Assembly (NCBI RefSeq): GCF_000720175.1
Contig: NZ_JOIX01000126.1
Location: 1-14,202, forward strand
Reading direction: 5' to 3'
Length of the DNA stretch: 14,202 nt
Source: Streptomyces sp. NRRL S-337
GTDB lineage: Bacteria > Actinomycetota > Actinomycetes > Streptomycetales > Streptomycetaceae
Every line of letters starts with the position of its first letter. The first letter of the stretch is position 1. The notes beneath the pieces are model-generated. The model saw nothing but the letters and a program-made list of their open reading frames with translations. It did not search any database and had not been told where the DNA came from. This document shows, piece by piece, positions 7,405 to 11,976 of this stretch. Position numbers and translations under genes: made by a program.

Positions 7405-7789
7405 CGACGTGCACATGGGTCGACTTCACCCGGGCGGTGGCGGTCACCCCGACCTCGATCCCGAGCTCCTCGACCGCCTCCCGGCTGACCACCGACACCA
7501 GCCGGTGCGGCCCGGACTGGATCTCGACCTGGGCGATCACGTCGTCCATCGTCACCTTGGTGACGATCCCCGCGAAGGAGTTCCGCACGGACGTGAGCAC
7601 CTCACCGGGCACCGGATGCAGCCCGGTGGCGCGCTCCTTGGCGAACGCGGCCAGGCCGACCCCGTCGATGACGCGGTTCCCCCCGCCGTCCCGCTCCATC
7701 CGCAGCTGACCGCCGTCGGCCCACCGCCGGACGGTCTCCGAACTCACACCCAGCAGCTCCGCTGCCTGACCAATGCTGTACGTCGGCAC
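7382..7789 (-). CDS. Second HTH-Mop protein, paralogue of the one at 4405-4800
   Basis: The 135-residue protein has the same two-part plan as its paralogue: helix-turn-helix residues 1-50 (VPTYSIGQAAELLGVSSETVRRWADGG) and a Mop domain about 66-129 (SVRNSFAGIVTKVTMDDVIAQ, QSGPHRLVSVVSREAVEELG, TARVKSTHVHV). The Mop halves are far more alike than the linker and the recognition-helix region, where residues such as SPDT versus SSET and AGKVATHRDD versus GGQLRMERDG differ, so the two may read different operators while sensing the same ligand. The start is a GTG at 7789 with no Shine-Dalgarno. A TAGAGT box 6 bases upstream suggests a leaderless transcript, as for the paralogue. It is convergent with the PucR gene and divergent from the peptide operon at 8111. 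Targets are unknown; molybdate or tungstate sensing is inferred from the Mop domain. Confidence 0.87.
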   Translation of the reverse strand: MPTYSIGQAAELLGVSSETVRRWADGGQLRMERDGGGNRVIDGVGLAAFAKERATGLHPVPGEVLTSVRNSFAGIVTKVTMDDVIAQVEIQSGPHRLVSVVSREAVEELGIEVGVTATARVKSTHVHVDRPGGRD

Positions 7790-7795
7790 GGTCGC

Positions 7796-7801
7796 ACTCT
7801 A
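7796..7801 (-). promoter_or_regulatory. Predicted -10 box of the second HTH-Mop gene
   Basis: On the minus strand TAGAGT lies 6 bases before the GTG start, which would place the transcription start at the start codon. No -35 element is visible. In both HTH-Mop genes GGCTGCC directly precedes the -10 area, so the upstream region may have been duplicated with the gene. Confidence 0.45.
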
Positions 7802-8110
7802 GGGCAGCCCGGCCCCCGCGCCGCCGGCGGCCGCCGGGCCGTCCCCCGGGGCCCGACGCCATCCGAACGGAGCAGCCACATCCGCCATCGGCGCGAGGGG
7901 GCCACCCCTGGCACACCCGGGGCGCCCCGCCGCCGGAGGACGCCACGGGACGGCCCAACTCGCCTTCCATCTCACCACGTTGACGGGCGGAACGCCCTCT
8001 GAGCCGACGTCAAGGAGGCGACGGTTCTTGCGATTAGTGCACTTTCTCCCGTTGCGTCCCAAAAACCCCGATGTGAATCTGGTATCCCATTCGTCAAAGG
8101 AGTTGATCGC
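7802..8110. other. Intergenic region between the divergent second HTH-Mop gene and the peptide operon
   Basis: No gene is well supported. It holds a 14-base perfect palindrome CCGGCGGCCGCCGG (7824-7837), a small hairpin GGGCG-GAA-CGCCC (7985-7997) nested between TTGACG (7980-7985) and CGTCAA (8008-8013), and an A/T-richer segment from about 8020 to 8100 that should contain the operon promoter. I could not fix -35 and -10 boxes. AAGGAGG (8012-8018) lies 9 bases before a TTG at 8028 whose frame runs into the peptide gene in another phase. Confidence 0.5.
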
Positions 8111-8296
8111 ATGGTTACGGATCGCACAGCGCCGGTCGAGACGGCCATCCTGGCCGCCGAGGTCGAGGGACTGCTTGAACCCGCCGAGGCCGACGGCGTC
8201 TTCCGCGACACCCGCGAGTGTGGAGGTGCGCTGCTGCTGGCCGCGCTGCTCCTGATCTCGCCGCCCACCCCCCGGCCCAAGACTGACGTCCGCTGA
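8111..8296 (+). CDS. Small acidic-hydrophobic peptide, first gene of a five-gene operon (possible modified-peptide precursor)
   Basis: I do not recognise this 61-residue product. It is well supported as a gene: AAAGGAG (8096-8102) stands 8 bases before the ATG and third codon positions are almost all G or C. Residues 1-36 are acidic and probably helical (nine Asp/Glu). Cys37-Gly38-Gly39 follow, then a hydrophobic run ALLLAALLLI (40-49) and a Pro/Thr-rich basic tail SPPTPRPKTDVR (50-61). The hydrophobic run is short for a membrane helix. Acidic leader, GG motif and distinct tail are the general shape of a ribosomal peptide precursor, and it heads an operon of unknown enzymes-like proteins only 10 bases before the next start. 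There is no recognised leader motif, no peptidase and no transporter. It could instead be a small subunit or membrane-associated protein. Confidence 0.75.
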   Translation: MVTDRTAPVETAILAAEVEGLLEPAEADGVFRDTRECGGALLLAALLLISPPTPRPKTDVR

Positions 8297-8306
8297 GGGG
8301 AAAGCG

Positions 8307-9008
8307 TTGGCTGAACAGACGCAAGGAGCAGTCCCGCTCAGCGCTGTGATCGCCGATGCCGCAACCGGGGTCGCCCTCGCCCTGCGGGGTGAGGGCGACC
8401 CTTATGCGTTGTCCGGCATGCTGCGGCACGAGGATGCGCTGACCCCGGCCGCGGTACGGGTGCTCGGCGCCGATGCGCTGGCGCCGTACGCCGTGGAACA
8501 CCGGGCGGCACCGGCCGGCGTGGACGACGAAGCGGTGGTGCGGCAGGCGCTGATGGCCTATCCACCGGGTGACGGCGCCTCGGAGGTGTCGCTGTGGAGT
8601 TACCGCGGCCTGGTCGAGGCCGCGCACGCGTTCCTGCCCGGGGACGGCCGTCCGTGGCCACCCGCACCGGAGGCCGGCACCGCGTGGGTCGGTGACTCCC
8701 CCTGGCCGAAGCTGTCGCACCGGGTGTCCCAGCTGGCCGCGCTGGCCCTGCCGGGGCTGGCGTCCGGCCTCGCCGAGCAGCTCGCCGCCCGTACGGACGA
8801 CCTGTCCCGGGGCTTCGTCCGGGCGGTCCGCCGCCGGGACTGGCTGCAGGCGGCCGGTGTGGGCCGCTGGCTGGCCCGGCTGCCCGACGTGCCGGGGACC
8901 CTCGGGCTGGACAGCGGGCTGGCGTTCGTCCATCAGATGGGCGGCGCCGATCCGCGGGTCGCGCTGCACGTCGCGGCCGCCCGGCGGTTCTACGGGCGGG
9001 GCGGGTGA
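8307..9008 (+). CDS. Unknown 233-residue helical protein, second gene of the peptide operon
   Basis: I do not recognise the family. The start is a TTG at 8307 with GAGGGG (8295-8300) 6 bases upstream, overlapping the stop of the peptide gene; the next in-frame start, GTG at codon 14, has no binding site. The protein appears mostly helical with an Ala/Leu-rich C-terminal half (LSHRVSQLAALALPGLASGL, then RRRDWLQAAGVGRWLARLPD). A Trp/Pro-rich segment lies near residues 105-130 (RPWPPAPEAGTAW, GDSPWPKL). It has no signal peptide and no clear membrane segment, so it is probably cytoplasmic. Its stop overlaps the next start as GTGA, meaning tight translational coupling. Its last third (VHQMGG, ALHVAAARRFYG) contains His residues, but no metal motif can be claimed. 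A partner or scaffold for the two following proteins is a guess from position only. Confidence 0.82.
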   Translation: MAEQTQGAVPLSAVIADAATGVALALRGEGDPYALSGMLRHEDALTPAAVRVLGADALAPYAVEHRAAPAGVDDEAVVRQALMAYPPGDGASEVSLWSYRGLVEAAHAFLPGDGRPWPPAPEAGTAWVGDSPWPKLSHRVSQLAALALPGLASGLAEQLAARTDDLSRGFVRAVRRRDWLQAAGVGRWLARLPDVPGTLGLDSGLAFVHQMGGADPRVALHVAAARRFYGRGG

Positions 9009-9988
9009 CCGGCGGGCACGGCGACCCGGGGCTGCTGGACCACATGGTCGAGGCGAGCCTCGGGTGGCTGGACGGGGCGCGCGGGTCCTTCCGCCTGCCG
9101 CCCGACGTGACGACCGACGCCGACCCCAATCTGACCCTCAAGCCGCTCGGCGAGCTGGCGGAACTCAGCCAGCTGATCGGGGCGGTGCACCCCCGGGAGG
9201 AGATCCGCCGGACGGCCCGCGGGCTGTTCGCGTTCGCCTGGAACGAGACCCGGGACGGGGAACTCTTCGCCGAACTGATCCGCGGCGAGCCGTTCGCCAC
9301 CTACCCGGTGGAGCTGTACGGGGTGTTCGCCCGGGCCGGGCTGCGCCATGCCGAGGCCGATGAGCTGGTGCGGACCACCACGCGGCTGCGCGGCTGGCGG
9401 GTGGCGCGCGAGGACCACACCCGTACGCTCGGGGTGCTGAACGCCGAGCGGCGGATCGGGCTGCGGCAGCACGCCGACTTCGCCTCGGTGCTGGCGCTGA
9501 CCGGGCTGGGCCGGCTGCCGGAGCCCTGGGCGCTGGACCGCAAGGCGGCCTACGGCATCACCCACGACGTGTTCCACCTGACCGACTGGGGGCGCGACCG
9601 GCAGCGGCTGTCCCCCGAACTCGCCGGCTATCTGCGGCTGTGGCTGCCCTCCTGGCTGGAGAACTGGCTGGAGGAGCAGCTGTGGGACCTGGTCGGCGAG
9701 CTGCTGGCGGTGACCGCGTGCCTGCCCAAGGCCCCGTACGATCCGGTGGCCTGGCAGCGGCTGGCCGGTGCGCAGGCGGCCGACGGCAGCGTGCCGGAAA
9801 TGGGCGCGGCGCCCGGCTCCGGCGACCCGGACGAGATGTTCACCGCCTGCTACCACTCCACCCTGGTGACCGCGTTCGCCGCCACCCTGGCCCGGATCGC
9901 CGCCGACGAGGCCGAGGCCGGCCCGCGCGGCGGAGACCCGGTGCTGGTGGGCGGCCGGACGCCCGGCGAAAGCGAGAGTGCCCCGTGA
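9005..9988 (+). CDS. DUF6895-like protein, first tandem copy
   Basis: The 327-residue cytoplasmic protein resembles the actinobacterial DUF6895 family by its start (LLDHMVEASLGWLDGARGSFRL, residues 10-31) and its LKPLGELAELSQLI segment (45-58); this naming is from memory. It is the paralogue of the next gene. Blocks shared by both are LGVLNAERRIGL (142-153), ThxVFHLTxWG (186-196 here, with His187 and His191), WDLVGELLAVTACLP (227-241) and a late His284 in YHSTLV. Conserved His, Trp and Asp/Asn in a helical protein hint at a catalytic or metal site, but none is established. The GTG at 9005 overlaps the upstream stop as GTGA, and its own stop overlaps the next GTG in the same way. The last 30 residues (from about 298) are an acidic, Gly-rich tail absent from the second copy. 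Confidence 0.87.
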   Translation: MTGGHGDPGLLDHMVEASLGWLDGARGSFRLPPDVTTDADPNLTLKPLGELAELSQLIGAVHPREEIRRTARGLFAFAWNETRDGELFAELIRGEPFATYPVELYGVFARAGLRHAEADELVRTTTRLRGWRVAREDHTRTLGVLNAERRIGLRQHADFASVLALTGLGRLPEPWALDRKAAYGITHDVFHLTDWGRDRQRLSPELAGYLRLWLPSWLENWLEEQLWDLVGELLAVTACLPKAPYDPVAWQRLAGAQAADGSVPEMGAAPGSGDPDEMFTACYHSTLVTAFAATLARIAADEAEAGPRGGDPVLVGGRTPGESESAP

Positions 9989-10905
9989 CCGTGACGGCCG
10001 CGTCCCCCGCCCTGCTGCACGGTGTCGGCGACCGGGCCCTGACCTGGCTCGACGACCACCGCGAGCACTTCCGGCTGACCCCCGAGGACTTCCGCTCGGG
10101 CGGTGCGGTGGTCGAACGGCTCAAGCCCATCGGGGAGCTGGCGCTCAACATGCAGGTGCTGTTCCGGGAGGGCGTGGCCGGTTCCCGGCAGAAGGCCCGG
10201 GCCGGGCAGCTGCTGGACTTCGCCTGGCGCGAGCTGCTGGACGGCGGCAACGTGCTGGCCCGGCTCCAGCACGACGAGCCGCTGTCCCCCGTACCGCTGG
10301 AGGTCTATGCGACCTTCCACGAGCTGGGGCACCGGCACCCGGGGCTGGAGGCGGCGGTGGAGGTGTGCCGGCGCACCGCCACCTGGAACGCGCTGGAGAT
10401 GATGCCCAACCGGCGCCTGGGGGTGCTGAACGCCGAGCGCAAGCTGGGTCTCGCCCCCAGCAGCGACTTCGCGGAGGCGGTGGCGCGCACCTGGCTGGGG
10501 CAGCTGGCCGAGCCGTGGACGGTGCAGCTGCACATCGCCTACGACCTCACCCACACCGTCTTCCACCTCACCAACTGGGGCGAGGCACCCGAGCGGATCC
10601 CGCCGGACATCGCGGACTACCTCATGCGGTACCTGCCGGCCTGGACGGAGGACTGGGCGGACCTCGAACACTGGGACCTGCTGGGCGAGTTGCTGGTCGT
10701 CGACGCCTGTCTGCCGCGGCCCACGCTGGACGCGGAGCTGTGGGAGCGGTACGCCGCGGCGCAGTCGGACAGCGGCGCGATGCCGATCCAGGGCCGGATG
10801 CCCGAGGGCGATCCGGCGCGGGTCTTCGACCTGGTGCACCACCCCACCCTGGTCGCCGCGTTCGCCTCGGCGATGGCCACCTCCCGGGCCATGTCCGCGG
10901 TCTGA
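9985..10905 (+). CDS. DUF6895-like protein, second tandem copy
   Basis: The 306-residue protein aligns along its length with the preceding gene product: LLHGVGDRALTWLDDHREHFRL (10-31), LKPIGELALNMQVLF (46-60), LGVLNAERKLGL (145-156), THTVFHLTNWG (189-199, with His190 and His194), WDLLGELLVVDACLP (230-244) and HHPTLV (285-290). It lacks a signal peptide and membrane segment. The GTG at 9985 overlaps the previous stop as GTGA; a second GTG at 9991 is possible, and a purine-rich GCGAGAG lies upstream. The pair has clearly diverged while keeping the His/Trp blocks, so both copies are probably needed and may form a heterodimer or act in successive steps. Function is unknown. It is the last gene before the serine hydrolase, 13 bases away, at a junction marked by an 11-base direct repeat. 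Confidence 0.87.
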   Translation: MTVTAASPALLHGVGDRALTWLDDHREHFRLTPEDFRSGGAVVERLKPIGELALNMQVLFREGVAGSRQKARAGQLLDFAWRELLDGGNVLARLQHDEPLSPVPLEVYATFHELGHRHPGLEAAVEVCRRTATWNALEMMPNRRLGVLNAERKLGLAPSSDFAEAVARTWLGQLAEPWTVQLHIAYDLTHTVFHLTNWGEAPERIPPDIADYLMRYLPAWTEDWADLEHWDLLGELLVVDACLPRPTLDAELWERYAAAQSDSGAMPIQGRMPEGDPARVFDLVHHPTLVAAFASAMATSRAMSAV

Positions 10906-10918
10906 TGGGCGGGCTCTG

Positions 10919-11956
10919 ATGGGCGCGAAAGGCCCCACCTCGCCGGCCGACCGCCTCGCCGACGCGGTCACCCGGATCGACGCGCCGGACGTGGTGCTGG
11001 CGGTGACCCGGCGGGGCGTGCGGACCGTGGTCACCGGCGGCACCGCGCTGGCCCCGCCCACCCCGCGGCAGGCCCTGCGCTACGAACTCGGCTCACTGTC
11101 CAAGACGTTCACCGTGCTGCTGCTGGCCGACCTGGCCCGGTCCGGGGTGCTGTCGCTGGACGATCCGCTGGTCGGTCATCTGCCCGACCTGCCGCTGCGG
11201 TATCCGCACTCCCGCCGGATCACCCTGTGGCACCTGGCCACCCACACCTCGGGGCTGCCGCGGATCCCCGCGGACCTGATCATCGGTGCGCTGCTGCATC
11301 CGTACGCCAACGGCTACGCCCGCTACGACACCGAGCGGCTGCTGCGGACCTTCGCCCGCACCCGGCCCCGGAACCGGCCGGGCACCCGCTGGCGGTACTC
11401 GAACTTCGGGCTGGCGCTGCTCGGTCCGGCGATGTCCCGCGCCGCGGGCGAGGACTATCCGGCACTGCTCCGCGGCCGGGTGCTGGGACCGCTGGGGCTG
11501 TCCGGGACGACACTGGCGCCCGGCGCCACCGGCACCGACGCGGTCGGGCACCGGACGAACGGGGTGACGCCGGTGGCCAGCGCCGACATGGGCGCGTTCG
11601 TGGCCGCCGGGTCGGTCCGGGCCACGCCCGGCGACCTGCTCCGGTATCTGGAGGCGCACCTGTCGCCGGAGGACACCCCGCTGGCCGGGCCGCTGCGCGA
11701 CGTCCAGGTGCCACTGCTGCGGCGCGGCTGGCGGCGCCGCAACACCCACACCCTGACGTGGTACCAGCACCCGGCGCCGCGCGGGCCGTTGCTGTTCCAC
11801 GTCGGGGCGACCTTCGGGCAGCAGGCGTTCCTCGGGTTCCACCCGGCCACGCACACCGGTCTGGTCGCGCTGGCCACCCGGCGCGGCCGCACCTGCCGGA
11901 TGATCACCACCGCCTACGAAACGCTGTACGCGCTGGCCGGTGAGCCGCCGGCGTGA
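10919..11956 (+). CDS. Serine hydrolase of the beta-lactamase / penicillin-binding-protein family, apparently cytoplasmic
   Basis: The 345-residue protein has all three catalytic motifs of the class C beta-lactamase fold: Ser59-Leu-Ser-Lys62 (YELGSLSKTFT), Tyr160-Ser-Asn162 (WRYSNFG) and His294-Val-Gly296 (LLFHVGATFG) in place of KTG. Family members include esterases, D-aminopeptidases, DD-peptidases and the stand-alone PBP-type cyclases of some peptide pathways. Strikingly, the N-terminus (MGAKGPTSPADRLADAVTRI) has no signal peptide or lipobox, unlike most cell-wall enzymes, so it should act in the cytoplasm. It closes the operon, 13 bases after the second DUF6895-like gene. A peptide hydrolase, epimer-specific peptidase or cyclase for the 61-residue peptide is conceivable, while a simple esterase is equally possible. 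The ribosome binding site is weak (GGGCGGG), suggesting coupled translation. Confidence 0.93.
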   Translation: MGAKGPTSPADRLADAVTRIDAPDVVLAVTRRGVRTVVTGGTALAPPTPRQALRYELGSLSKTFTVLLLADLARSGVLSLDDPLVGHLPDLPLRYPHSRRITLWHLATHTSGLPRIPADLIIGALLHPYANGYARYDTERLLRTFARTRPRNRPGTRWRYSNFGLALLGPAMSRAAGEDYPALLRGRVLGPLGLSGTTLAPGATGTDAVGHRTNGVTPVASADMGAFVAAGSVRATPGDLLRYLEAHLSPEDTPLAGPLRDVQVPLLRRGWRRRNTHTLTWYQHPAPRGPLLFHVGATFGQQAFLGFHPATHTGLVALATRRGRTCRMITTAYETLYALAGEPPA

Positions 11957-11976
11957 CCGCGCGGCCCGGCGGTCAC
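11953..11976. terminator. Bidirectional terminator formed by two facing stop codons
   Basis: GTGACCGC (11953-11960) and GCGGTCAC (11969-11976) are perfect complements around an 8-base loop. The left arm contains the TGA of the serine hydrolase and the right arm contains the stop of the minus-strand ATPase, so the convergent genes share one compact hairpin. Confidence 0.6.

Noticed and set aside
6177..7709. Long plus-strand frame (510 codons) overlapping the PucR gene in another phase and running through the HTH-Mop gene
   Set aside because: Arg/Gly/Pro-rich with no motif; the other frames carry clear PucR and Mop domains.
7799..7888. 29-codon minus-strand ORF ahead of the second HTH-Mop gene
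   Set aside because: No ribosome binding site, low-complexity Gly/Ala product, and its stop overlaps the predicted -10 box.
8075..8092. GAAT ... ATTC partial dyad upstream of the peptide gene
   Set aside because: Only the outer four bases on each side pair well; too weak to call an operator.
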